In this document: positions 11,190 through 23,700 of the stretch, one piece after another
Layout of the letters: the number at the start of each line of letters is the position of its first letter
Numbering within the stretch: position 1 is the stretch's first letter
Source of the DNA: Haliotis asinina
Lineage: Eukaryota > Mollusca > Gastropoda > Lepetellida > Haliotidae
Direction of reading: 5' to 3'
DNA: 64,000 nt
NCBI RefSeq assembly: GCF_037392515.1
Contig: NC_090290.1
Coordinates: 2,427,978 to 2,491,977, forward strand
Program-made: the position numbers and the translations under genes
The notes under the pieces: model-generated
What the model saw: only the letters and a program-made list of their open reading frames with translations
The model's database searches: none
Told to the model about the DNA's origin: nothing

Positions 11190-11460
11190 GAACTGTAAAA
11201 ATGTAGGTTTGGGTGTTCATGTTTTTACTATACCCAGGTTTACTAGCGACCCCTAGTACCGTTGAAGGGGTGACACTGTTGGTCATAACTCCGAATCTGA
11301 ACAAAAGATTCTGATTCGAATCCCGAATCCGAAAAAAAATATTCAGCTTCGGGATTCAAATGCCGAAACCCGAATATGAAGAAAAGTCTAACTTGAGGTT
11401 GAAATATGGAAAAACATGAACACTTTGAATTCGGATATTGAAAAAAATATTCATAGATAC
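11190..11460 (-). repeat. Palindrome-rich repeat, inverted copy
   Basis: Reverse-complement match to 8277-8905: AAATGTAGGTTTGGGTGTTC, then GACACTGTTGGTCATAACTCC, then AATCTGAAC and CGAATCCCGAATCCG units. With the forward copies it brackets 2.3 kb. Confidence 0.75.
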
Positions 11461-12019
11461 ATAGATATATAGATACACTGATACATACATAGATACATAC
11501 ATAGATACATGCATAGATGTATACAGAAATACACAGACATACATACAGAGATACATTCAGACGTACAGACATACAGACAGACGTACATACAGAGATACAT
11601 TCAGACATACACTGAGTTCCTTACAGACATACACACATGCATACATACATACATACATACATACATACATACATACATACACGCAGAAGACAAACATACA
11701 TACATACATACATACATACATACATACATACATACATACATACATACATACATACATACATACATACATACATGCATACATACATACATACATGCAGAAG
11801 ACATACATACATGAAGAAGACAGACAAACATACATACATACAAACATACATACATACATACATACATACATACATACATACATACATACATACATACATA
11901 CATACATACATACATTCATACATACATACATACATACATACATACATACATACATACATACATACATACATACATACATACATACATACGTACATACATA
12001 CGTACATACATACATACAT
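11461..12019. repeat. Long (CATA)n microsatellite
   Basis: An imperfect head (ATAGATACATACAT) leads into long CATA tetranucleotide runs, interrupted by GCAGAAGACA and GAAGAAGACAGACA spacers. The apparent long ORFs (HTYI repeats on +, CMYV repeats on -) follow directly from the tetranucleotide and are not genes. Confidence 0.97.
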
Positions 12020-12109
12020 GAAGAAGACAATGCTGAATCTAAATAGAAATGAAAAATCTGGAATGTGAACAGAAACTCAAAGTCAACATTTGAGACCAGA
12101 ATGTGAAGA

Positions 12110-12150
12110 AAAAGATATTCGGATTCGGGATTCGAATCCCTACGGAAACA
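12110..12150 (-). repeat. Palindrome-rich repeat, terminal piece
   Basis: GATATTCGGATTCGGGATTC and GAATCCC repeat the hairpin unit seen at 8277-8905. The microsatellite therefore sits inside the inverted copy of this repeat. Confidence 0.6.
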
Positions 12151-14610
12151 CGAAGCATCTTTGAGCAGCTGAACTCTATAGATATCGGCGCTATACAAAT
12201 ATTAGCATAGTAATAATTATTTCCGCAAAGCGCCGGAGACATGAATGCCGGTCTATCTGTGTATTGGCTTAACACAACGGACGTATTTTTAGTGTATATT
12301 GCTTTGCATATTTACAATATGTTGATCACGATGATAAATTAAAGGACGCCAGGTGTGAGGCACACAGGTACTCACGATATTTTGATGAATAAGGCTACGC
12401 ATAACGTAAAACTACACATCTCAACTATGGTAATTCTGTTTGTGGTGACACGTTATCGCGAAATATTCTTATTTGTAAACTGTCATTGCCATGTCAGCTG
12501 ATTGGATAAACACATGGATTTTACTGAATGTCGAGCCTTTGTACAGTTCTTTTATGTGCATTATCTGTTTGTGGCTTTCAATTCAGCTTATGTGTAAAAC
12601 TGACATATATTTTTACATGTGCATGATTCGAACATGTCCAGTGCCCTCAGACGTAAGGCAACCCTTATACCTTTTCATCCTTAATGATCGTAAATATATA
12701 ATTCGAACCTGTGGTCATGAAACATTGAAACAGTTTTGTATAGTGCCAGAAAATTAAAGACTCACACTGGCATATGCACTGGCTAAAAGAAAACAACTGA
12801 GTTTGGAAATTTTAACTACACATTGTTTGTTTATATACTTAGCCTACCTCAAGAACTGCACCCGTCTCTCTTCATTCGACCATGAGCGGGAACTACTTAA
12901 ACTTTCCCCCAGGCCTACCATATCCTCTCTCTGTGCTGTATATCTATCAAGTAGTGAGGCGAGAAAACAGCCTCAATCCCCATAACAGTAGTTAACAAGC
13001 AGTTACTATATAACGTCGAATAACTTGATTTCATGAGGTTTGGACGCCGCAGATTATGATAAACCAGCAAAGGAGAGGCAATAAACAGGCATCGATAACC
13101 ATGATTGAGAGTCATAGTGACGAACTGTCCCCTAGAAATTCCCATTTGGGAGCAAACAGACCCGGACTTTGCAGAGAAATCGGATACTGAACCATACGGT
13201 GCCGGAAAAACCAACACGTGCTCTGATATCCTCGAGTCACTGTTTGGAGGTCTTACCTCCGGTTCCGGAGTCAGGTCTAAAGGAGTGACGGGACAAGGTA
13301 AAGACTTCCTATCTCTGCCTCGAGGATGAGAAGGCAAAGAGTCAAAAAGGTCTGGATTAGAAGGGGTAAAGGGCGGAGTTCCACGTTGTCTCGCTGAGTA
13401 CTGAAATTTAGTTTTCTGGAACAGCAAGAGTTGCACAGACACTTGAAACTTTAGATGCAACATCTACTACAGACCCATTGAAGATCATATCACTTGCCCA
13501 TGTCTGCAACCTCTGCAGTAGGCAGTAGACCCAACGAAGATCGTATCCCCGAACATGACTGACGAAACAATTCGGCCTTGAATCTATCCTTCCCAGAAGA
13601 CAATTCAAATTCAAGAGCCATATAACGAAAGAAAGGAGAAAGCTGTTCAAATACCACCTGAGATTGATCCAATATCCTGCCATGCGTCCCTATTGTATGC
13701 ATTCTGGTCATCACTGTCATCATTGACAACCGACAACTAATGTAAGGGATGCAGAGCCGAATTACAGCATGAAAATACGCCAGTTCCCTGTCTTCTGCAA
13801 CGAACGGTTAACTGGAACGCTTCCCACAGACCATTGAAATCATCACCCTACAGGAAATATCTCTATGTCTCATGACATAAGCCATGCCCAAATCATCCGG
13901 AGATTTAATAATTGGTAGCTGATTTTTTTTTCAACTCTCTAACCTAACACATGAGCCGGTTCAACAATATCAAAACTGTAATCCAGGATGGAGATTTTCG
14001 AATGCCCTGGAGAAGGGAAGGGAGGCTGTGACTGAGACTGTTTCCTTATAACAAACTGATGATTATTGCCAGGAATGGTATGCGGTTGTTGAACTTGAGA
14101 GGACGAACGGCACTGACTCCAGGCCGACGTGACGTCACGGAGCGTAGTGTCTAAATGGTGTCTAAATGGAGCTGGTGTGTAAACCAGCGTAGTGATTCCA
14201 AGATTCAAGAATAATCTGCGGTAGGAATGGAGTAGTGTCATATATACCTGCGTTGAGAAACAATGAGAGCATGTCATGGCCGTCCAGCATACGTAGTGTA
14301 TATCGCATATATCAACGTCAAATTTACTAACCGAGCAGAAGACATTACTTGTGTTGGATGTGAAAGAGTTACAGTGCAAGATAATATGGCAATCATAGTC
14401 ATAGCAACCCTACCTGGGTTTATACTACCCCGCCAGTTGTCGGCGAGTGTCGGAAAAGTTAGGTATAACTTAAAATCACAAAAGTACTACATTTAAAAAT
14501 AAATCTATTCAGTTTCTTTGATGCTTATTTGAGCATATGGATCCTTTCAGGAGGATATAAATTTTATCATTCAAGAGCAACCTCATCTTGGTAGCACCCA
14601 CCACCCCTAC
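12151..14610. other. No gene assigned; several long frames of unknown nature
   Basis: Minus-strand frames at 12915-13463 (182 aa), 13408-13683, 13490-13729 and 13939-14379 (146 aa) overlap in different frames. The pattern could be a strongly decayed coding sequence or chance. The 182-aa frame has a Pro/Ser/Arg-rich stretch and no domain that I recognise. I do not assign a function. Confidence 0.35.
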
Positions 14611-14614
14611 ACGT

Positions 14615-16430
14615 GTGAACCCGAATTCGAATTCATACAAGATTGTTTTAGAATTATCGGTGGACAATATCTATCAATCATCAAGGATTCCAAGTTCTTA
14701 GGTTTATGTTTTGACTCCCTCTTAACATTTCATCCACATATCCAATATCTAAAAACATAAATGCCTAAAGATCACTGAAAGTCGTTCACGAATATAAGTG
14801 GTGAGGTGATCAAACTACCCTCTTACTCTTACATAGATCACTAGTCCGTTCCAAGATAGATGACCCGTGAAGGTCCCGGGGTAGAATGGGCCTTCAGCAA
14901 CCGATGCTTGCCACGAAAGGTGGCTATGCCTGTCGTAAGAGGCGACTAACGGGATCGGGTGGTCCGGCTCGCCGATTTGCTTGACACATGTCATCAGTTC
15001 TCAATTACGCAGATCGATGCTCATGCTGTTGGTCACTGGCTTGTTTAGTGGAGACTCGATTATTTACAGACCGACTAAATATTGCACAGTGCGGATTAAA
15101 ACTAAACTCACTCACTCCAAGCTTGGTTATGCCTCTGTCGTATGTGGTGGAGCCAGCAAGGACAATCTAAAAGTATTAGATTCTGACATTCAACAAGGTC
15201 TAATATTTTGCCTTGGGTCTTTAAGAACTGCTCCTGGGGCAGATGAATCATCTCATACACAACACCGTTTAAAATTATCTTCACAATATGTTACACAAGT
15301 ATACTGTAACGACTCTAATCATTTAAATGAGTTTTCAGTCCGAATTATGTGGAATTATGCAACAATCAGAATTACACCATTCATTGCTGCCGGCATTCAG
15401 CAGGATAATATCTACCGTCCTGTAATCTTTTATTCTCCTCCGAGGCAATTAGTGACACACCATCAAAATTACAATATAAGCACAATATAAGCAAGAATTT
15501 AATTAATTAAAAAGTAAATATAATACATACAAATCTTTATTTGCAGATGGGACAAGGGTGGAGACGCTGTCACCTGCGCTAGCTACAGTCACTGCATCCA
15601 GAACAATATCGTCTGGAATACCGGGTGACAGATTTGTTTACACCCTAAATATAATCAATATAGCATCTATTCAAACTCCCTTTCGTGTCCTCTGGCCATT
15701 AAATTCTACGTTGTATTTATCCACTTTTAATGGAATTATATAATGATCTTGCTACTGGCCAATACGTCATTGTCCTCTGTTGGTTACCAAGCTCGTTGGC
15801 ACATCTGGTAACACAATGGCTGATATTGCTGTCATGCTAGCGTTCAACAAATCTGTGACATCCCTTCTTATTCCATACTGATTATTCAGCTAACGTGAGA
15901 TCTTATATCCGTGATCTGATGCAGATGAAATGGGACACCCAATTAGGGATTAATAAATTGCAATAAATGCAACAGACCCTGTATTGGTGACACCTAGGGT
16001 TGTCAGTCCAGATTTGAAGATGCTATTATGGATGATGTTGTATTGGCCATACTAGACGTACTGATACGTACGTGACTGTTAAAAGGTGATGGTCCTCCGT
16101 TTTACTTCCCTTGTGATGAAAGCATCACGGTCAAGCGTTGCGTTTTCCATCACAAGAGATAAATATTTCACAATAACAAAATGAGGGATATTACAACCTT
16201 AATTGTCATTAGCTTTAACCGTAATTGTCATTATATTATTATTGCTTTTGAATAAAAAAGAACCGTTGCACAATACTGGTATAAAGTTATTTAGATACAT
16301 GTTTTATACGTGATAGTTTAAATTATAAACTGAGATTCTTCAGGGATGTATCCTCAAAGGGGATTAAAGTACTATAAAATGTTTGTCCTTCTGAGGGGGT
16401 ACTAAGTTCCAAAACATTCAAAGACAATTT
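14615..16430 (+). mobile_element. LINE-A fragment (+), RT end, RNase H and 3' UTR remnant, with nested SINE
   Basis: RT end at 14615-14860 (same region as 9640-9897). A SINE follows at 14862. The LINE then resumes at 15122 with YASVVCGGASKDNLKVLDSD, GLIFCLGSLRTAP and the linker FIAAGIQQDNIYRP. An RNase H remnant (FADGTRVE-like start at 15545, VISNTMADIAVMLAFNKS-like end near 15830) is full of stops. The 3' UTR resemblance (GGATGTATCCTCAAAGGGG) fades near 16430. Both ends are lost. Confidence 0.82.
14862..15117 (+). mobile_element. SINE-A copy S3
   Basis: It runs from GACCCGTGAAGGTCCC to the ACTAAACTCACTCACT tail. It is inserted into the LINE-A fragment, between a TTCCAAGAT flank at 14849-14857 and TCCAAGCTT at about 15116-15124, a weak target-site duplication. 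Confidence 0.9.
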
Positions 16431-17567
16431 AAAATATCTACTCCTATTGACCGCAGAATGTGTATGCTTCCAATCTATGGCTAGTTTGGTCTAAATTATT
16501 AATACATGAAAGGATGTTGTAAACACTGCTGGGTTCGATCCAGGAAGCAAATTACTTTGGTTCCTAGTGTGGTGATCTACTCTCACTTTCGGCAATCGAC
16601 AGCTTGTTTTTTTTCTATTGTGTTGCTCTATTTTTGTGTCTATGGGTTTAAGTGCTGGTTTTTATGAATGATATTCCAGTATTTTTCATTTATATGAATT
16701 TGTTCCACTTCTTATGTCACGACATGTCTCAAATATCGCCATTGTTACTCTATATCTTAACTCAATCCCTCACGCAGCTGATAATGTAAACTGCCAATAA
16801 TTAACATTTATTTACAAAACATATATCAACATGTATGCAAGTATTATATTTCTTTTTAATACTGCAATAATGAAACGACAATTAACATAACAAAAGACAA
16901 ATCTTACCTGTAACGGTAAATATAGACAGATATCGATTATATAAGATTATAAAAGGTGTAATCGTATATGAATAATTTTGTGCAGGATCGTGAGATATCA
17001 GGCTCTCTGCTAGTTTCCTTTTCCATATGTTTGGTTTATTTTCCGAGACAAAGTCCTTCCATAGTACGTGTTCTATGAAAGAAAGGAAAATATAATATTG
17101 AAGTGTTTCTCACCTGTAGTGAAAGGAATTCAAAATGCAGGTCAGGGTAGGTGATAACAGGAGTTTAAAGTAGTGGTCTCAAGAAAAGACGGATAGCATC
17201 TAACAGGTGGCAGATACTTGGCAGTGATAGCCACCTGCTTCCAGCCTCGAGTGCCTTATAATTATAGCTTTTGCATTATTTCGCCTTTTTCTAGCTTTAT
17301 CAGTGCAAACTGACGAGTGTACGCATAACGGACTCCTGCTGGTACGGTTGTTTCCATGCTAGGCGATGTGCATGATATGTGTGGCCTTCACAGAGCTAAA
17401 CATCTATTGGCATTGATTTTACGTGTTATAAGTCTGATTCTACATCTGGCTCAACTGAGTGAGGAGCTTGCAGGCAGTCGTGATCAGGGAAGGACACAGC
17501 GCTGATCAGAAAAACGAACATAATCCAATCTGTGAAGTTCGCTCCTTGGTAATTAGACAAACGAACG
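16431..17567. other. Upstream region of the C1GALT1-like gene; no feature recognised
   Basis: AT-rich non-coding sequence. Core promoter elements and any 5' UTR exon cannot be placed with confidence. An in-frame TAA about 18 bases before the ATG at 17568 supports that start. Confidence 0.4.
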
Positions 17568-17757
17568 ATGAACCGCAAAGGGTGGGGAATGCTGCTGGTA
17601 CCAATCACCAAGAAGCTTTTCAAGAAGTTGATACTAGGATTCGTTGTTGTATGCGCATTTTTGTCTGTATTGAAGATGGACTATTTGACCAGCGAACATC
17701 ACCATGCCGAATGGAAAGTACAAAGATCGTTTGTACGTGGTTCAAGGGAAACCATGG
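17568..17757 (+). CDS. C1GALT1: C1GALT1-like exon 1 (cytosolic tail, membrane anchor, stem)
   Basis: It starts MNRKGWGMLL and continues with a basic stretch (KKLFKK) and a hydrophobic segment LILGFVVVCAFLSVL: a signal anchor with the positive side inside. It ends at ATGG followed by the donor GTAAGA, leaving one base of a split Asp codon. An in-frame stop lies just upstream. The link to exon 2 rests on matching phase and on the family layout, not on direct homology of this part. Confidence 0.78.
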
Positions 17758-20700
17758 GTAAGAAGACATTTAATTCTCAGATAGCCATTGCACACGTGTC
17801 TGTTTAAAGTCAATTCCGTTCTGAAAACTGAATGGACTTGTCAATGTTTGAAATATGACGTTTGTCATGCTTTTGGTTTCGTAGTTCGTTAATTTATCAA
17901 TTTTCATACAATAGCTTTTGTTCCTTTTTAGATTTGAAACAAAAACTCAGCTCCAGTATAACCAGGATTTTCTCTGTCCGAATGTTTTTAATTTTGTTTT
18001 ATAGATTATTTACATTCCGGATGATTCCCTAAATCTCACAAAACAAACGTACCACGTAAGGATAGTCAGTATATATTACTACAAACAAAAATATATTCTT
18101 TCAGGCTGAATACATTCATTACAAGTTATGGTCTTGTTTTATTTACAGATGCAAAGATCAGCATATCCTAGTTATTAATCAGAACGAAAAGATCTAAGTA
18201 CATTTTCCATAGAGAAACAGACGGCTTTTATTGAATGTCAGTCCAGACAGCAAATAGTGGCGTGCTCTTGACACTTGTCAAGAAATAAATTTGTTCCTGT
18301 TATATGTTGTTGAATAGAGACTTCAGTTGAGTATCATATCATATTATGATCTACAGAGAGGATAAAGGAGCAGAGAGCTAAATGTAGGAGTGACGGATTG
18401 CACGAATGGTGTTTCCTAACATATTGCTGTGACAGTTTTATCCACCTGACCTCTATACGAGGCACACGAATTTGCTTCAACATAGAGTGAGTGAGTCAGT
18501 GAGTTTAGTTTTACGCCGCACTCAGCAATATTCCAGCTATATGGCGGCGGTCTGTTAATAATCGAGTCTGGACCAGCTAATCCAGTGATCAACAACATGA
18601 ACATCCATCTGCACATTTGGGAACCGATGACATGCGTCAACCAAGTCAGCGAGCCGGACCACCCGATCGCGTTAGTCGCCTCTTACAACAACCATTGTCA
18701 TTTTTTATGGCAAGCATGGGTTGCTGAAGGCCTATGCTACCCCGGGACCTTCACGGGTCTGCAACGGAGAGGCTTTCACTATGGGTCATATAAAATTATA
18801 TATGCCCCAAGACACGCCCCGAGACCTCGATGATGAAAGTTGTCGAGCTCTGAAGTATATGATTTATGGCCCGAAACATACATAAATCAGCCTTCGTCAA
18901 GTTTTGATCTAATTAATTTTTTGTAGAGGTAGATCAAAATATTTTTGTTTCCGCTTCACTAGCATTTGAAAGGACATTTAGTATACATGTATTGAAAACC
19001 TTTGTCAGTTCTGTAGATCCATGCTGATCCATTTGATTACTGGATTCTAATATGTCATTTGTAAATCAGATTTTAGATGCACCCATAACTAGTGATAAGA
19101 TACTTGAAAGTATTCAACATCTTAAATCCAATAAACCCCCTGGTATTGATGATACTATTTCTGTTATTTGTTTTTTAAGAGCTCAGCGGATACATTAATA
19201 CCATAGTTCGAACTTATATTTTATGATATACTCGAGACTAGTATTTTCCCTCAATCTTGGTCAGTTGGTGTAATAGTCACAAACAAGGTGATATAAATAG
19301 TATGAATAATTATAGAGGGATTACCCTCCTTTGCATATTTAGCACAATCTTTACTTATATCATTAATAAAAGACTCCCACTCTCGGCAGATACTCTGGAT
19401 AAAATAAATGAAGAGCAAGCGGGATTCAAAGAGGGATACTCGACAATTATATTCTATTTATTCTCTAAATAATTGTACAAGAATATTTAAGTACTTAAGG
19501 TGGCAAATTCTATGCTCTTTTTGTAGATTTCTTGAAAGCATTTGGCTCGGTAAATATAAATAAACTATTGAATCTCTTACGAATTCATGGATTGAGCAGG
19601 AAAATGAATAAACTCTTATGCAGTATTTATGAAAATATAAAGGTATATGTAAGACATAATAACGAGGTTTCAAAACGTTTACCAGCCATTTGGGAGTAAG
19701 ACAGGGCTGTATCTTAAGTCCTTTTCTGTTTAATTTCTTTATAAATGAATTAGCCACTCAAATTCACGAAAACTGCTATAATGGCATCCTACTACACACC
19801 GATATCACGCACCTGTTTTTGCTTCTATTTGCATATGATATTATATTATTTTCCAGTACAAGTAATGAGATAAACTGATGAATTAGAGAATTATTGCGAT
19901 GATTGGAAACTAAGTGTAAACATGGATAAGTCGAAAGTGATAGTTTTAAAAATGGTGGCCAAATAACGGGTAAAGAAACATGTTTTTGTTTAAAGGAGAA
20001 CGCTTAGAAATAACACCGTTCTATAAATATGTATGTGTTTAGTCCTCCAAAACCCTGTCATGGAATAGATACGCTAAACAGGCAGCCACACAAGCGCAGA
20101 ACGCTTTTGTTTCGAACTATAAGCAGTTAAATGCTCTGGGTAATGTTGCGTTCGAGCCGCTTTTTAAAACATTTGATGTTAACATAAGTCCAGTATTACT
20201 GTATGGATCTGAAGTCTGGTGCTTACAATATTTCGATGTAATAGAAAGGGTTAATTTGTATGTCTGTAAAAGATAAGTACGTTAAGACAAGTACTTCTAG
20301 TCTGCCCAGTGTGCGTGAATGTGGTAGATTTCCAATGCACATATTTACTCAAGTTAAGGCTATCAAATACTGGTTACGATTGTTAAACATGTCTGCACAT
20401 AGGGTTACAACATGATCATAGTTTATGACAGTGATGGAAAAACTGATTGGATAACGAACATTAAAACATTTCTGTTTAAAACGGCTTTTGGTAACGCACA
20501 GTATAATCAAAACGTTAACTTCTACCCTAATTGTATAAAGTCACTTACAGAGACTTACAGATTTGTATGTGCAAACATGGTTTGAATCAAAGACTCTATC
20601 AAATAAATGTTTCTATTACAAACTATCTAAAGCACAAATTAGTTTGGAGTAGTACCTCTCTAAGATAACAGTAAAGATAGAAGTGCCGATTTGAACTATC

Positions 20701-23700
20701 ACGTTTTCGATGCTTGCCGCATGATTTATTCACAGAAACTGGACGCTATACTAATATTAATCGACAAGACAGAGTGAGTGAGTGAGTGAGTTAATATTTA
20801 ACGTCACATCGGCAATATCTCAGCCATATCGTGACGAGAAGATTTAATAGTGTAATGAAATATATATCTATTATAAAACCTGTCAACGGAGGACAGTAAA
20901 ACTACTAGGATATCACAGAGGAGAATATGAAACTAGTAACTAAACCTAAAACAATGTATCTATGGAGGACAATACAATATAAAAATGGGCTATAGATTCC
21001 AAACAACTGGAGGTAGATCACCATACTGGGACCATGGGCACTTACAGTACCTTTGCTACCTGCATGGATCCTAGCTGGATTTACATCTTCCCCTCAGCCG
21101 TCAGCAAGTTGGGAAATCTAGCCATGTAAATAAAAATACACTTATTCTACGATTAATTTACTTTGAATGTTTGTGAACTTACGTACCCTCTCGGGGGCAC
21201 AATAGTTTTACAGTACTTCAACCCACTTTGAGAATACAGCCACTAACAAGCACAGTTATGATTTTAAACTTCCAATAATAAAATATTTATCTATTTACAA
21301 TTCAGTTAATAAATATAATTCTTTTAAAATGCAATGATTAAATGAGAGCTTGTGTTTTAAAAAGGATCCTTCAGAGTTGGTGAATTAAAATACTGTTCCC
21401 TAGTGATAGGATATGCTTGACTGTGATTCTTTCATCACATGGGATACAAAACGGAGGATCCTCACCTTTAAGCAAATATTTATGGGTATATCTTGTGTGG
21501 CCAATACGACTCTTCAAATCTGGACTGACAGCCCAAGTAGGTGTATGTACGGTTTTTTTTCCACTTCTTCTGCATCAGATCATGGATGAAAGTTCTAATG
21601 CTAGCTTTGTAATCAGAGTATGGAATAAGAAGTGGCGTCACAGATTTGTTGAGTGCTGCCTTGGCAGCAAGATCGGCCATCATGTTACCAGAAATGCCTA
21701 CGTGGGTGCCTTGGCCAACAAAAGAAGGTGTCGCATTGGCCAGTAGCAAGATTATTATACAATTCAATAATTTCTATGAAAAGTGGATGTTTACATGATA
21801 AATTTTTAATCGCCTGAAGACAAGAAAGAGAGTCTGAATAGATTATATATTGTTTACGTTTAGGGTGTATTTGAATATATTTAACAGCTGTTAATATGGC
21901 GTTTGCTTCAGCTGTAAAAATAGAACTCTAGAAGATATTGTTCTGGATCCAATGACAGTGGAACAAGCCACCATCCTTGGACCCATCTGTAAATGAAAAT
22001 TTGTAATTGTTATATTGCTTATATTCCTGTTTATACTGTAATTCGTCAGTTTCCGATTTTTTTAACGTAGTTAATGTTAAGTCAACTTGTGGCCATATTA
22101 ATTGCCAGGGAGGAGAAGAGAGAAGTCGGAAAGGAGCTATATTTTCAGCTCAATGCCGGCAGCAGCAATAAGATGCTTCATTCTGAGCCCAAGAGGCGGT
22201 ACAAGAGACAACCTTTTGTTATACAAATCCTTATACAGAGGATTGAAAACACAGTTATAAGCGGGGTTAGATTCGTTAGCATATAATTTTGTGATATATT
22301 GTAAAGCTTTTCTTCGCCGTTGTGTAAGATATGGTTCCTCTGACTCGACGTAAAGACTATCAACAGGAGAGGTTCTAAAGGAACCAAGACAACGTCTTAG
22401 ACCTTGATGGTGAACAGAATCTAACAGCTTTAAGTTGCTGTAACCATAATCGATTTTGGATCAGTGATCTATACAGATGGAGGAGGGTAGATTGATCACC
22501 TCCCCATTTAGAATTTGATACAACCTTTAACAAATCAAGTGCCTTCAGGCATTTAGATTTAAGGGATTTAATATGTGGTGAGAAGGTCAAATGTGAATCA
22601 ATAGTAAGTCCCAAGAACTTGGCCTCCTTAACAACTTTGTTTGGCGTGCCACTTAGAAATAGTTCTGGGTTTTTATGGGGTTTGTATTTACGACAGAAGT
22701 GTATACAATTGGTTCTTATTTAGAAAATGTAAAGCCGTTTTCAAGACACCATTTATCTATTCTGCTTAAACACAGTTGTAGTTGCGGTTCATTAGTATGC
22801 ATATTTTTCCCACGACAAGAAATATTAAAATCATCCACAAATAACGATCCATCTATTAAATCGTTTAAAACTTTTGATAAACTGTTGATCTTGATGCTAA
22901 AAAGAGTGACAGACAAAATGCTGCCTGGTGGAACACCCTGATCCTGATTGTAATGATCAGACAGGGTAGAACCCACGCGGATCTGGAATTGTCTGTTATT
23001 TAAAAAGTTGGATATAAATTCAGGCAAACGACCGCGCAAACCGAAATCATGTAAATTTCTTAGACTGCCATATTTCCAGGTTGTGCCATATGCTTTCTCA
23101 AGATCAAAAAAGATAGACACAGCATGTTGTTTATTAATCGACTGTACTTCTGTTTTACGGAAAGCACACTGTATATAGCTTGTAAGGTTATTAGTTTCCA
23201 AGTACCAAACAAGTCGATTATTTATCATGCGTTCCATGGACTTGCAAACACAGCTAGTTAATGAAATCGGACGATAATTGGATGGATCCGTATGATCACG
23301 TCCAGGTTTACGTACTGGTACTACTATGGCGTCACGCCATGAGGGAGGAAAGTTACCCGATGTCCAAACTTCATCAAAAATTGATAAGAGCGTCTCGAAA
23401 CAGGATTCTGGTAAGTGCTTCAGGAGTTGATAATGTATGTTATCAGCTCCTGTAGCAGTGTCATGAGCTTGATCAAGAGCAGTATGGAGTTCATGAACAG
23501 AAAATGTTTCATTATAATCTTCCCCATTATCAGAATTGAAATTAATAATTTTCTTTTCCTGTTGTTTTTGATATTGCTGAAATTTAGGTATATAATTACA
23601 AGAGGAAGAATGTTTAGCGAGAGTTTCGCCCAGTTTATTCGCAATATCTGATTTGTCAGTAAGTAATTGATCTCCATGTTTAAGACGGTGGACAGTAGAT

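Noticed and set aside
11461..12019. CRISPR-like array (regular repeats with spacers)
   Set aside because: A simple tetranucleotide microsatellite with irregular interruptions in a eukaryotic context.
11557..12198. Long open frames (up to 213 aa, CMYV or HTYI repeats)
   Set aside because: They are direct translations of the CATA tetranucleotide, open in several frames on both strands at once, with no start context or domain.
12915..13463. 182-aa minus-strand frame as a gene
   Set aside because: No domain, low-complexity Pro/Ser/Arg stretch, and no splice or start context. Left as unassigned.
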